17,227 bases of DNA from an uncultured Bacillota bacterium (GCA_937874815.1 CALNBW010000311.1:1-17227); one strand, 5' to 3'. Counted from the first letter of the stretch, positions 1 through 8,035 are shown. Numbers and translations: made by a program. Notes: generated from the sequence alone by a model not told the origin.

Positions 1-1398
1 CTCGAGCTGCATGACCAATTTCTTGAAAGCATTCCCCCTCGCCTCGAAATCTTTGAACATATCAAAGCTGGCGCAGGCCGGTGACAACATCACAGCGCTG
101 CCTGGTCGCGCTTGGCTTTTAGCCCATAGCAGAGCAGCATCGAGGGTGGCAAACTGTTGCATCGGCAAGCTGGTGCCCTGTTTAGCAAGCTCTTGCTCAA
201 CCGCCCGGGCAATAGCGGGAGCGGTCTGCCCAATTAGCGCCAAGGCGTCTATACGACCAACAGCAGCTTTGGCCAAAGGTTCAAAGGGGATTTTTTTGTC
301 GTAACCGCCAGCAATCAAGACTACCGGGAATGGTAAGGCTGCTAAGCCTGCATTGGTGCGAGTAGGCGAGCTGGCGATAGAATCGTTATAATAGCGTACG
401 CCATCCAGTTCGCGCACTAGTTCAAGGCGGTGTTCTACACCAGCAAAAGTGGTGGCTACCTGCCGTATTGCTGCTAGTTTCACACCTTTAGCGCGGGCAA
501 CGATAGCAGCGGCCATTACGTTCTCAACATTGTGATCTCCGGGCAATTGGAGCTGCTCGGTGGAGCATAAAATCTCCTCTTCCCCATCAACACGTAGAAT
601 TATTTGCTCTCCGCGCAGGAATGCACCTAACGCTATCTCTTCTTGGCGGCTAAAGTAATGCACTTTGCCCGCCGTCAAATTGGCTAGTTCTTTTGTTGAT
701 TTGTTATCCCAATTTAAGACTGCAATATCGTCTGCCCCTTGTGTACGCAGGACGTTTGTTTTTGCCTGCACATACTCATCAAAAGAAAGATGGTAATCAA
801 GATGATTGGGGCTTAGGTTCGTTATCACCGCCGTCTGCGGACTGGTTGTTGTCGTCATCAGCTGAAAACTACTGAGCTCGAGGACTATCTCTGCACTACT
901 CGGGATGCGGAGCACACCTTCAATAAGGGAGTTGCCGATGTTGCCACCCAGGAAAACCTGCCTACCATCAGCCCGTAGCATTTCACTAATCAAAGTAGTG
1001 GTAGTAGTTTTGCCGTCGCTACCAGTGATACCGGTGATCGGGGCGGCAGCCAAGGCAAACACCAGCTCAATTTCGCTAGATAAACGGGCACCCCGCGCAA
1101 CAGCCTGTTGTAGCTCCGGCAGGTCGGGCCGCATGAAAGGCGTGCGAAAGAGAACCTGACAATCAGCGAGATGTGCTAAGTAATCGGGGCCTAAGCGCAA
1201 TTCTAGGGGAATCCCGTGCAGTTCTGCCAAAACCTCCTGCAACTTACTGGCCTCTTTCTGGTCGCAGGCGACTATTTGACAGCCCAAATGGTGCAAAAAA
1301 CGAATTAACGGCACCCCGCTTCGTAGGCCGAGGCCTAGCACCCCTACTTTTTTGCCTTTAAGTTCGTCGATTACTGTCTGCTGTCTGCTCGTGAGCAT
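1..1398 (-). CDS. murD: UDP-N-acetylmuramoylalanine--D-glutamate ligase (MurD), 3' end cut by window edge
   Basis: MurD is the cytoplasmic ligase that adds D-glutamate to UDP-MurNAc-L-alanine in peptidoglycan synthesis. My minus-strand translation is open for 466 codons up to base 1, so only the last few residues can be missing (family length is about 450). An N-terminal Rossmann-like segment (VGVLGLGLRSG, residues 18-28) is followed by the Mur-ligase P-loop GITGSDGKTTTTT (about 123-135), LELSSFQL, ITNLSPNHLDYH, LPGDHNVEN, YNDSIASSPTRT and the C-terminal SPACASFDMFKDFEARG. These are all MurD hallmarks. The ATG at 1398 is preceded by AAGGAGGGG, which fixes the start. It is separated from pspC by a terminator, so it probably has its own promoter. 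No other mur or fts genes are visible, because the downstream side lies outside the window. Confidence 0.96.
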   Translation of the reverse strand, partial: MLTSRQQTVIDELKGKKVGVLGLGLRSGVPLIRFLHHLGCQIVACDQKEASKLQEVLAELHGIPLELRLGPDYLAHLADCQVLFRTPFMRPDLPELQQAVARGARLSSEIELVFALAAAPITGITGSDGKTTTTTLISEMLRADGRQVFLGGNIGNSLIEGVLRIPSSAEIVLELSSFQLMTTTTSPQTAVITNLSPNHLDYHLSFDEYVQAKTNVLRTQGADDIAVLNWDNKSTKELANLTAGKVHYFSRQEEIALGAFLRGEQIILRVDGEEEILCSTEQLQLPGDHNVENVMAAAIVARAKGVKLAAIRQVATTFAGVEHRLELVRELDGVRYYNDSIASSPTRTNAGLAALPFPVVLIAGGYDKKIPFEPLAKAAVGRIDALALIGQTAPAIARAVEQELAKQGTSLPMQQFATLDAALLWAKSQARPGSAVMLSPACASFDMFKDFEARGNAFKKLVMQLE

Positions 1399-1417
1399 GA
1401 TTGCCCCTCCTTCGATA

Positions 1418-1446
1418 TGTATAAGAATAACCAATATATTGTGTAA
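1418..1446 (-). promoter_or_regulatory. Possible murD promoter
   Basis: On the minus strand TTACAC (1441-1446) and TATACA (1418-1423) are separated by 17 bases, 20 bases upstream of the murD start codon. Both hexamers are imperfect. The case rests mainly on the need for a promoter between the upstream terminator and murD. Confidence 0.35.
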
Positions 1447-1450
1447 GATA

Positions 1451-1494
1451 CAGGTAAAAGGCTGCCCCTAACACCAGGGGCAGCCTTTTACCTG
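1451..1494 (-). terminator. Long perfect hairpin, terminator after pspC
   Basis: Two 19-base arms (1451-1469 and 1476-1494) are perfect inverted repeats around the 6-base loop AACACC. The GC-rich core GGCTGCCCC/GGGGCAGCC is flanked by AAAA on one side and TTTT on the other, so the hairpin looks like a terminator on either strand. It begins 8 bases after the pspC stop codon, so its natural role is ending the leftward pspC transcript before murD. Confidence 0.85.
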
Positions 1495-1502
1495 CAAAGA
1501 AG

Positions 1503-1697
1503 CTAAATTTCCTCCGGTTCAAGCGGTATGATTATGGCTGCCACGATGTAAGCTACAAGGCCTGTGCCATAAAGCAGAACTGTAAGCGCCCAGAGCAAGC
1601 GAATGATGGTCACATCAATATCAAAGTAGGTAGCAAGACCACCACAAACCCCGGCTAGGTTTTTGACCCGTCGCGATCGATACAGTTTCTTTACCAA
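1503..1697 (-). CDS. PspC-domain small membrane protein
   Basis: This 64-residue protein is a stand-alone PspC domain. The N-terminal LYRSRRVKNLAGVCGGLATYFDIDVTIIRLLW is the family signature, and it is followed by one hydrophobic membrane segment (about residues 33-57) and an acidic tail. PspC proteins sit in the cytoplasmic membrane and are linked to envelope stress, but single-domain copies in Bacillota have no settled role. The start is TTG at 1697 (TTG GTA AAG AAA), with a GGAGG about 10 bases upstream; no in-frame ATG is available. It lies 58 bases after the GlmL-like gene on the same strand with no terminator between them, so read-through from that operon is possible. The hairpin at 1451-1494 ends its transcript. 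Confidence 0.88.
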   Translation of the reverse strand: MVKKLYRSRRVKNLAGVCGGLATYFDIDVTIIRLLWALTVLLYGTGLVAYIVAAIIIPLEPEEI

Positions 1698-1755
1698 ATT
1701 AACGCACCCTCCCCCTTTGCCCTTACTGCATCATATAGTAACGTGCTATGGTATA

Positions 1756-3129
1756 TTACGTTCCTGGTAGCAGTTGCAGTGTCTGTTCTAGCAATTTGAG
1801 AGCACATTCTGGATACGATGCCGCTAACAAGCCAGCGGCGAAAAGGACATGGGCAGCATCGCATTGAAAACTAGCCTCACTTGGTTTCATCAACTGTAAT
1901 TCTCCAGCCTGCTGTAAAGCTCCTGCTAAGATGAAGCCGGGGTTACGGCTAAATTTGATCGCGCCCCCGATACCTATAATTTGGCGCACAGAACTTAGAT
2001 CTTTACCTCTGAGTAGATAGCTACGCCCCTGCGGTGTTGCTACGGTCTCCACAAAGCCCACATGGCGATTAACTGCCTGTTGTACACAGGCGCGTGCCAA
2101 TAGTTGCTCCTGAGCTGCCTCCAACTCGTTTGCCGGCAACCACTCCGCCTGCGAGGCCGTAGTCGCAAAGCTGGGCCAATCGCAGGCCGGCAGATCTGCT
2201 GCCCGCGTTAGCTGGGACAAAAGTGGAGTTGCAGCACTAATTGCAGTGCCGGCGCTGCTACGCATGCCTAGATCAGCTTCAACTGTACGATGGGCATATG
2301 GCGGCATCAGGCCAACGCTCTGCATTGTATCATCCAGTGAACAACCAGAGGCTATGGAATAAACGTCGGTCGTGGCCCCGCCTAAATCGATGGCTATCAG
2401 CTCGCCCCATTTGGTCGCGTACAGCTTTAAACCTGCAAGCACAGCAGCTGGGGTAGGCATAACGACCTCGCCTAAGGTCGCCTCTAGCTCGGTTAGGCCT
2501 TTAGCAAGAACAATGCGGCTCAAGAATAGCTCTCGAATCACCTGCCGAGCGCTATCTACCTCGAGGCGGCCTAAACGGGGGAGCACATTGCCGGCAACTT
2601 TGCAGGGGAAACTGGCCTCCTGCAGAATTGCCTGTGCCTCGGCCGCTGCCTCCCGATTACCTGCAATAACTATAGCTGTCTCCAGCTTAACCGTCGCCAA
2701 GCTTTTGGCGTTGGCTATTAAGTTCTCTCTATCTCCCCCATCGGTGCCACCAACCAAAAGGATGATGTCGGGGGCGAGCCTGCGAATTTCTTGCAGGTCG
2801 TTGTCTAAAAGGCGATGCCCATAGACCTTTAACACTTTAGCTCCTGCGCCTAAAGCAGCCATGCGCGCCGCTTCGCCGGTTAGCTCTGGTACTAGCCCCA
2901 CAGCCACCAGACGCAAGCCGCCGGCGGCGCTGCTTGCCGCCCGCCGCACGCCAAACTGAATGCCCGGCGGCAACTGCGGCTGCAGTTCATCCCAGGCTTG
3001 GTCAACCCCGCGCCTAATGTTTTCTTGATCTGTCAACACCGCGCTGGTCCCAAGCAGGGTTGCACGATCAAGGTCTACGGCGCAGAGCTTGGTATAGGTA
3101 CTGCCGACATCAGCTAAGAGAGCAAACAT
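1756..3129 (-). CDS. glmL: GlmL/MutL-family ATPase, reactivating factor for a B12-dependent mutase
   Basis: The 457-residue protein belongs to the MutL/GlmL family of actin-like ATPases found beside adenosylcobalamin mutases (glutamate mutase, ornithine aminomutase), where they are believed to exchange damaged cofactor. Visible motifs are the phosphate-1 loop LLADVGSTYTKL (4-15), the family block SSAAGGLRLVAVGLV (66-80), LLVGGTDGGDREN (124-136), the phosphate-2 motif IAIDLGGATTDVYS (245-258) and a late GIGGAIKFSRNPG. Length fits the family. The ATG at 3129 lies three bases after the stop of the mutase-like gene and has no strong ribosome binding site, so translation is probably coupled. The gene is third in the cassette. 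The target is inferred to be the adjacent mutase-like protein; no separate glutamate mutase S or E gene is present here. Confidence 0.87.
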   Translation of the reverse strand: MFALLADVGSTYTKLCAVDLDRATLLGTSAVLTDQENIRRGVDQAWDELQPQLPPGIQFGVRRAASSAAGGLRLVAVGLVPELTGEAARMAALGAGAKVLKVYGHRLLDNDLQEIRRLAPDIILLVGGTDGGDRENLIANAKSLATVKLETAIVIAGNREAAAEAQAILQEASFPCKVAGNVLPRLGRLEVDSARQVIRELFLSRIVLAKGLTELEATLGEVVMPTPAAVLAGLKLYATKWGELIAIDLGGATTDVYSIASGCSLDDTMQSVGLMPPYAHRTVEADLGMRSSAGTAISAATPLLSQLTRAADLPACDWPSFATTASQAEWLPANELEAAQEQLLARACVQQAVNRHVGFVETVATPQGRSYLLRGKDLSSVRQIIGIGGAIKFSRNPGFILAGALQQAGELQLMKPSEASFQCDAAHVLFAAGLLAASYPECALKLLEQTLQLLPGT

Positions 3130-3132
3130 GTC

Positions 3133-4773
3133 TTACTGCAGAGCCAGCCTTTGCAGGCGTTCTCTTTCTGTCAGCGGCCGCCCCGTATCGGGATCAATAG
3201 CTACACATGCGCCGTTAATTAACCGGGTTTGCAGGAGCCCCTTGGCCACGCCGCTGCCGGCCAAATGGGGCGCATCTAGGATGCCGGCGCGAATGGCCGC
3301 GACCAGCACCTCGGGATCACTACCGAGGCTATCAGCTGGGTTGCCGAGATGACCGATTGCTGCTAGCAACTCCTGCGCTTCAGCTAGCAGTTCATTTTTG
3401 CGGGCAATGATTGCCGGATCGTGGTCGATTTGGGGCAAGCCATCAATGGCGTTATGGAGCATGCCAGCCACAATCTCGCAGCTTTCTATTACATCTGTAG
3501 CAGTGGCCACATGGTCGGCTTCACAAAAGCCGACAACGTGTATGATATCAGGCTGCAGGGAAAGTGCCAAATGCATTGATGATGCCAGCTGTCCTTTGGC
3601 CTGATTCAAGTTGGCAGAGAAACTGGCCAAACCGCTACGCACCTGGGTATAGCTTTGAAAATTAGCATCATGTAGTGAGGCAAGGAGCTCCTTTTTGGCC
3701 AGCATCTTGGCGAAATCCTGGTTATACCAGGTGCCGTTTGGGGTGTTGAACATATATTGGGCTACATAATGCTGCACACCCTGATGCTTGGCGAAAGCAG
3801 CAGCCAAATAGGCCATGACAACCGCAATGGTATCACTGGCCTCCCGCAGACTCCAATGATGCGCCTCGTTCACTTCCACTGGCAGACCACGCTGGGCATA
3901 CCAGGCTATGGCGGCCAGGTTCTCGGCAATGGCGGTTGCTAGCGGACGGGACGAGCGCCCGTCTAGCTCACTGTACCAACACAGGGGTATGGCCCCCCAT
4001 GCGTTACGCAATGTTGTCGTTGCTAGCTCGGCCCATTGCAGTAGATCACGGGTGCCGGCATAAATACGCAGCAATGGATAGTTGCCGGTACGGCTAGCAG
4101 CATACAAGGCCTCCAGGTCTTCTACTTTTCGCACCGGTACGCCGCCTGCGCCCGACTGGCGTGGGTCCATTGCTTCCGGCCGAAAGAAGCTGGCCTGGGC
4201 GTTCTGATCAGGCCCAATGGAAATAACGTCGAGAACTTTGGCCTCGGCGATCTGCTTGATACCAGCTAATGTATCGGCCAAGGTAGGCAGGCCGAAATGG
4301 TGCCGCAGTAAAGGATAGGGGCGCTTGGCCGCTAGACGCGGTATTAGCTGATGAGGGTAGCGCTCCACTAGTGGCTGCCGATCGCGCCCTTGCAGATAAG
4401 CAATGGTCTCATCGATGCTTTCTAGTCCAGAAAAGCAACGATAAAAGAGGCCGGTCTGGGCCGCTGCAGCTGCGGCTGGCGGAGTGCCGCCAAAAATCAA
4501 CTCGATGTTGCCTAAGCCAACCTCGATAAGCGCATCATGCAGTTCCTGCACCAGGGCGGGAACTAATTCCGGCGTCAGGCGATAGCTGACTGCCAATATA
4601 TCTGGCCGATACTCTTGCGCCGCCTGCACTATGCCCTCTAAGCCCATGGCTGGGCCCAAAAACTCCGTATCGTACCCCTGCTCTTCGGCCAAACGCAAGA
4701 AGCGTAAGGTACCTGCCACATGCACATCATGGCCGAGAGGAGCTCCTAAGATTTTGCGTTTCCCCTGACTCAT
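3133..4773 (-). CDS. Cobalamin-binding domain fused to a mutase-like large domain
   Basis: The 546-residue protein starts with a B12-binding Rossmann domain: ILGAPLGHDVHVAG carries the base-off ligand motif D16-x-H18-x-x-G21, followed by ILAVSYRL and the LIFGGTPP glycine pair. The remainder (about residues 150-546) is a large domain with QYMFNTPNGTWYNQDFA and a helical C-terminus, suggestive of a carbon-skeleton mutase barrel (MutE-like). That reading is an inference, and I cannot identify the substrate. No pyridoxal-phosphate lysine motif is evident. The ATG at 4773 was chosen because it forms an ATGA overlap with the upstream dehydrogenase stop and has AAGGGGG upstream. A start at 4863 would add 30 residues inside the dehydrogenase gene. 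An adjacent GlmL homologue supports adenosylcobalamin chemistry. Alternatives are a corrinoid methyltransferase or a diverged aminomutase. Confidence 0.72.
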   Translation of the reverse strand: MSQGKRKILGAPLGHDVHVAGTLRFLRLAEEQGYDTEFLGPAMGLEGIVQAAQEYRPDILAVSYRLTPELVPALVQELHDALIEVGLGNIELIFGGTPPAAAAAAQTGLFYRCFSGLESIDETIAYLQGRDRQPLVERYPHQLIPRLAAKRPYPLLRHHFGLPTLADTLAGIKQIAEAKVLDVISIGPDQNAQASFFRPEAMDPRQSGAGGVPVRKVEDLEALYAASRTGNYPLLRIYAGTRDLLQWAELATTTLRNAWGAIPLCWYSELDGRSSRPLATAIAENLAAIAWYAQRGLPVEVNEAHHWSLREASDTIAVVMAYLAAAFAKHQGVQHYVAQYMFNTPNGTWYNQDFAKMLAKKELLASLHDANFQSYTQVRSGLASFSANLNQAKGQLASSMHLALSLQPDIIHVVGFCEADHVATATDVIESCEIVAGMLHNAIDGLPQIDHDPAIIARKNELLAEAQELLAAIGHLGNPADSLGSDPEVLVAAIRAGILDAPHLAGSGVAKGLLQTRLINGACVAIDPDTGRPLTERERLQRLALQ

Positions 4774-5915
4774 GCCAGACCCCCTTCCATAACGAAGCGG
4801 CGAATTTCCTTTGCTGTTAACCCCGCAATGCCCATTCTTTCTACCGTGCGTCCTTCCTGCCAATAGTCCTCCCCGATTAATAAGGAACCGAGATGCACCA
4901 TGGAACGGATCGTAGGTGTTGGCACTGCTAACAGATCGCCCAAAGCAGCAATCGGTACCAAGCTCATGGGCACGTCTTCAGTAAGATAGCGGTGATAAAT
5001 ACCCGTGGGGGCCTTGATGCCTTTATAGCCGTGGTTGTTCTGAATAGCCTCGTAAAGGGTACGCCCAACCGCGTCGTAGGCCACGTAAAGCCAGTTACGG
5101 GCGCTCATTGCTGGGATACCCAAAGCTGCCGCCACCGCAACGCGCTCGGCATCCATTGTTTCTAGCACTTTTGCCACTGTGGGTGTAACGCCATCCATAT
5201 AAAAATCAAAATCGCCGCGGGTTGCCTCGATGCGGGCCGCGTTTAATATAACCAAGCCGGGGTGAAAGATGGCTCCGATGTTGTCTAGGCTAGTTTTAAG
5301 TACATTATCACCGGGGACAAACTGGGGCATGGCCACCCGCAAAGCATTTACCACTTGAGCGGTATGATGACCAGGCAGAGCCGCCACCGGGATGCTATTC
5401 TTGATGCCGTAAATTGTGACTTGGGCGGGGTTATTGTTGCGTGCTGCATAGATTAAGGTCTGGGCCTCGGCTATCGTTACCTCAGCCTTGGTTCCGCAAG
5501 AAGTAATCACGTGCAGAAACTCTAAAGCGCCGCCAGTGCGCCCGGGATGCAACACTACAATCTGCCCATCACGCAGATAGGGCGCGGCTTCTGTAGCCAT
5601 ATAACGGTGGGCATCGGCAGGCACTACCACCATGATGATGTCAGCATCGGCTATGGCCTCCTGCATATTGCTAGTCGCTACCTCGATGGGACCAAAACCA
5701 TTTACTACGCCATTAAGCGTAACGCCACCGCTATGGCGTATTGGTTCTAAACGCTCATCGGTACGGTTGTAGAGGGAAACCTGGTAACCCAAATAGGCCA
5801 GATGCCCTGCCATGGCTTGTCCACCATGACCAGCTCCCAAAACAGCGAAACGCGGGGGATTGTGCGGAAGGGTATTAACTACGGTTGGCTGGAAAGCAAC
5901 AGAACTCATTACCAA
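4770..5915 (-). CDS. NAD(P)-dependent opine/octopine-dehydrogenase-family oxidoreductase
   Basis: The 381-residue protein has an N-terminal nucleotide-binding fold with FAVLGAGHGGQAMAGHLA (23-40) and DIIMVVVPADAHRYM. The C-terminal all-helical opine-dehydrogenase domain contains LDNIGAIFHPGLVILNAARIE, whose His-Pro block is typical of the catalytic region. Family members reversibly join an amino acid to a 2-oxo acid by reductive amination, or act on related substrates; the substrate here is unknown. The TTG at 5915 sits 7 bases after an AAGGAAGG site. An in-frame ATG at 5909 is 13 bases away, so the TTG is slightly preferred, but either may be used. The gene is first in the leftward cassette and overlaps the B12 protein by 4 bases, implying one pathway. 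Confidence 0.82.
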   Translation of the reverse strand: MVMSSVAFQPTVVNTLPHNPPRFAVLGAGHGGQAMAGHLAYLGYQVSLYNRTDERLEPIRHSGGVTLNGVVNGFGPIEVATSNMQEAIADADIIMVVVPADAHRYMATEAAPYLRDGQIVVLHPGRTGGALEFLHVITSCGTKAEVTIAEAQTLIYAARNNNPAQVTIYGIKNSIPVAALPGHHTAQVVNALRVAMPQFVPGDNVLKTSLDNIGAIFHPGLVILNAARIEATRGDFDFYMDGVTPTVAKVLETMDAERVAVAAALGIPAMSARNWLYVAYDAVGRTLYEAIQNNHGYKGIKAPTGIYHRYLTEDVPMSLVPIAALGDLLAVPTPTIRSMVHLGSLLIGEDYWQEGRTVERMGIAGLTAKEIRRFVMEGGLA

Positions 5916-5977
5916 AAGATCACCTTCCTTTAATTTGGTATGGCTAAGCCCTACATTATGCAGGTTACAGATAATTT

Positions 5978-6007
5978 ATTATAACAAGATATTAACTTGG
6001 CTGTAAA
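5978..6007 (-). promoter_or_regulatory. Promoter for the opine dehydrogenase-B12-GlmL cassette
   Basis: On the minus strand TTTACA (6002-6007) and a perfect TATAAT (5978-5983) are separated by 18 bases, about 60 bases upstream of the dehydrogenase start. The flanks are AT-rich. The promoter diverges from the gntR promoter whose -35 begins at 6039. Confidence 0.65.
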
Positions 6008-6038
6008 GTTTATTATCACCCGGCTCGGTTAAACCCGC

Positions 6039-6067
6039 TTGACAAACGCCGCACCTTGTTCTATTGT
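6039..6067 (+). promoter_or_regulatory. Promoter of the gntR-ABC operon
   Basis: A perfect TTGACA (6039-6044) is followed after 17 bases by TATTGT (6062-6067). The start codon at 6115 leaves a short leader. Confidence 0.75.
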
Positions 6068-6087
6068 ATTAAGTGCCTAATACAATA
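6062..6087. promoter_or_regulatory. Perfect palindromic operator, probably for the GntR protein
   Basis: TATTGTATTA (6062-6071) and TAATACAATA (6078-6087) are perfect 10-base inverted repeats around AGTGCC. The site begins exactly on the -10 hexamer and covers the transcription start. It lies immediately upstream of the regulator gene, so autorepression by the encoded YtrA-type GntR protein is the simplest reading. Confidence 0.75.
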
Positions 6088-6114
6088 AGACGGAGGATGA
6101 CAGGGAGTGAGCAG

Positions 6115-6483
6115 GTGAAGCCAAACTTTGATCCAGCGATACCGATTTACACCCAGATAGTCGATAGGTTTAAGCAGCTAATCCTCAGTGGAGAATACGG
6201 CCCTGGGGAGAAAGTGCCGCCAGTACGAGAACTAGCGCTGGAGCTGGGCGTAAACCCCAACACGTTACAGCGTGCGCTGAGCGAGCTGGAGCGAGAGGGA
6301 TTGCTGTACACGGAACGAACTACAGGCCGTTTCGTGACCAACGACGCCGCACTAATTGCTGCATTACGGGAGGAGTTAATTGCATCTATGGTGGAAGTGT
6401 TTCTCGAGGGACTAGGGGCCCTAGGGTGTTCGCTAGCCGATGTTGAACGCCTGATCAAGAGATATGGAGGAGAGATGAAATGA
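6115..6483 (+). CDS. GntR-family (YtrA-type) transcriptional regulator
   Basis: This short regulator of about 122 residues consists of a winged helix-turn-helix (IPIYTQIVDRFKQLILSGEYGPGEKVPPVRELALELGVNPNTLQRALSELEREGLLYTERTTGRFV) plus a small helical C-terminal part. That is the layout of the YtrA subfamily, which commonly controls ABC transporter genes. The start chosen is GTG at 6115, with GGGAG seven bases upstream. An in-frame ATG at 6097 has GGAGG directly against it, and a GTG at 6073 lies inside the operator; both are less likely. The stop overlaps the start of the ABC ATPase gene (ATGA). It probably represses its own operon through the palindrome at the promoter. The inducing signal is unknown, but cell-wall-active compounds are a precedent in Bacillus. 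Confidence 0.9.
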   Translation: MKPNFDPAIPIYTQIVDRFKQLILSGEYGPGEKVPPVRELALELGVNPNTLQRALSELEREGLLYTERTTGRFVTNDAALIAALREELIASMVEVFLEGLGALGCSLADVERLIKRYGGEMK

Positions 6484-7181
6484 GCGAATCATTGTTGGAA
6501 GTCAAAAATGTTTCAAAGCGCTATGGGCAGCAAATGGCCTTGGACAACGTGTCTTTCAGTGTGGCACCGGGACACATCACTGGGCTACTGGGCCCCAACG
6601 GGAGCGGCAAGACGACGATGATTAAGATCATCATTGGCTTGCTGGCCGACTACACGGGGGAGGTCCGCATCTGCGGGCATCATCCGGGGAAAGAATCCAA
6701 GAAACTGGTCAGTTATCTACCGGACAAAATGGCACTGCCCGCCTGGCTGGTGGTGCGTGAGGCACTGGAGCTATATACCAGCTTCTTTGCCGACTTTCAG
6801 CCGACGCGGGCCCATGATCTGCTGCATTCTCTCAATGTGCCACAAGATAAGCGCATCAGCGAACTGTCTAAGGGAATGCAGGAGAAACTGATGTTGGTGC
6901 TGACGATGGCCCGCCGCGCCAAAATCTATGTGCTGGATGAGCCGTTGGCAGGCGTGGACCCTGCCGCCCGCGACTTGATTCTCTCCACCATTCTCGATAA
7001 TTTCGGGGAGGATAGTTCCATTCTGCTGTCCACCCATATTATCTCTGATGTGGAAACCATCTTCGACGAAGTGCTTTTTCTTAAGGCCGGTGTGGTCGAC
7101 CTGCAGGGAGAGGCCGAGGTCTTGCGCAGCCAGCACGGTAAATCAATCGATCAGCTATTCAGGGAGGTATATAGATGTTAG
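6480..7181 (+). CDS. ABC transporter ATP-binding protein (GntR operon)
   Basis: The 233-residue ATPase has Walker A GPNGSGKT (38-45), the signature LSKGM (129-133, a variant of LSGGQ), Walker B IYVLDEP (149-155) and the switch histidine in LLSTHII. It is a single nucleotide-binding domain of the export class. The ATG overlaps the gntR stop and has GGAGGAGAG upstream. Its own stop overlaps the permease start by 7 bases. It presumably dimerises and powers the adjacent membrane protein. The GntR-ATPase-permease layout resembles ytr-type exporters or self-protection systems. The substrate cannot be told from sequence. Confidence 0.92.
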   Translation: MSESLLEVKNVSKRYGQQMALDNVSFSVAPGHITGLLGPNGSGKTTMIKIIIGLLADYTGEVRICGHHPGKESKKLVSYLPDKMALPAWLVVREALELYTSFFADFQPTRAHDLLHSLNVPQDKRISELSKGMQEKLMLVLTMARRAKIYVLDEPLAGVDPAARDLILSTILDNFGEDSSILLSTHIISDVETIFDEVLFLKAGVVDLQGEAEVLRSQHGKSIDQLFREVYRC

Positions 7182-7918
7182 CTAAACTGATCAAGTTGGA
7201 TCTCCGCTTTGCCTACAAGCAGTTTCTGGCTATGGCGGCTCTGCTATTGCTCGTGGGGATATTCGGCCCCATTATGAACATAAGCGTCTTGAAGTTCGGC
7301 TTGCCACTCATCTTCACCATCACCTTTTCCGTCATCCCTGTGCTCAGTATCTGGTTAGTAGTGCAGCATTTCCAGCGTAACCTCTTCGGTCACGAGGGGT
7401 ATCTCATGTTCAGTCTGCCAGTGAGCGCCGGACAATTGCTATTTTCTAAAATTATCACCACGGTGCTCTGGTTTAACCTGATGTTATTTTCGGCCTTAGC
7501 TTTGGTTATTCTGTTACTGCGGCCGGAGGTATCGCTGCGGGTCGTCATGGCAGACCTCTTGACTTGGGAAGCAATCCAGACAGGGCTGCGGGTTCTTCTT
7601 CTAATCAACGTCAACGTGCTGCCCCTGATCTTAGCCATTTTTATGGGCATCGCCCTCGGCACGGTGGCCGTACGCAATAAAAAGCTAGGCTCTTTCTGGG
7701 GAAATGTTATCGCCATAGTCGGCATCGCCCTGTTTATCTGGTGTTGCATCAAGCTATCGGCTTGGACATATCTGGACCTGACCTCGGAAGCCCAGTTGTT
7801 TATATCAATTACGGTTGCAGCTTCCCAGTGGCTTAACATAGCAACCTCAGCCGTGTTCTGCACTTTGTTCTTCGGCGTAACAACGTATATCATGCGGCAC
7901 CGCCTGAACCTGGGCTAG
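7175..7918 (+). CDS. ABC-2-like membrane permease (GntR operon)
   Basis: This 247-residue integral membrane protein has about six hydrophobic segments, including AMAALLLLVGIFG, PLIFTITFSVIPVLSIWLVV, NLMLFSALALVILLL, VLPLILAIFMGIALG, VIAIVGIALFIWCC and the C-terminal WLNIATSAVFCTLFFGVTTYIM. No known enzyme motif is present. The ATG at 7175 has AGGGAGGT seven bases upstream and lies within the end of the ATPase gene, so the two are translationally coupled. It is the membrane partner of the preceding ATPase. An FGHEGYLMFSLPVS segment after the second helix is reminiscent of ABC-2 permeases in similar GntR operons. The gene ends the operon. Confidence 0.85.
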   Translation: MLAKLIKLDLRFAYKQFLAMAALLLLVGIFGPIMNISVLKFGLPLIFTITFSVIPVLSIWLVVQHFQRNLFGHEGYLMFSLPVSAGQLLFSKIITTVLWFNLMLFSALALVILLLRPEVSLRVVMADLLTWEAIQTGLRVLLLINVNVLPLILAIFMGIALGTVAVRNKKLGSFWGNVIAIVGIALFIWCCIKLSAWTYLDLTSEAQLFISITVAASQWLNIATSAVFCTLFFGVTTYIMRHRLNLG

Positions 7919-7928
7919 CGCCCCAAGC

Positions 7929-8035
7929 GGGGCTGTCGCAAAGGGCCGAGGGGTACTGCTAGGCACAGGCTGACGCCAATCGTGCCTACGCAGTACCCCA
8001 TCGGCCCCCTACCATAGCGGGAGTATAACAGCCCC
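7929..8035. repeat. Structured element copy 1 (long imperfect hairpin inside 8-bp outer arms)
   Basis: The core hairpin runs from 7943 to 8007. Arms GGGCCGA-GGGGTACTGC-TAGGCAC and GTGCCTAC-GCAGTACCCC-AT-CGGCCC pair almost perfectly. At the tip, GCAC-A is followed by a mini-hairpin GGC-TGAC-GCC and then AATC-GTGC. Perfect 8-base arms GGGGCTGT (7929-7936) and ACAGCCCC (8028-8035) enclose it. A second copy of the tip architecture occurs at 9015-9087. It lacks a T-run, so it is not an ordinary terminator. Confidence 0.75.

Noticed and set aside
2372..2824. Plus-strand open frame of 150 codons opposite the GlmL gene, and similar long antisense frames elsewhere
   Set aside because: They follow from codon composition of the true genes and lack ribosome binding sites and recognisable domains.
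4771..4863. A 30-residue upstream extension of the B12 protein starting at 4863
   Set aside because: It lies within the dehydrogenase gene, and the ATG at 4773 has a good ribosome binding site and a typical ATGA overlap.
6073..6114. A GntR start at 6073 or ATG 6097
   Set aside because: 6073 lies inside the operator palindrome, and 6097 directly abuts its GGAGG. GTG 6115 has correct spacing.
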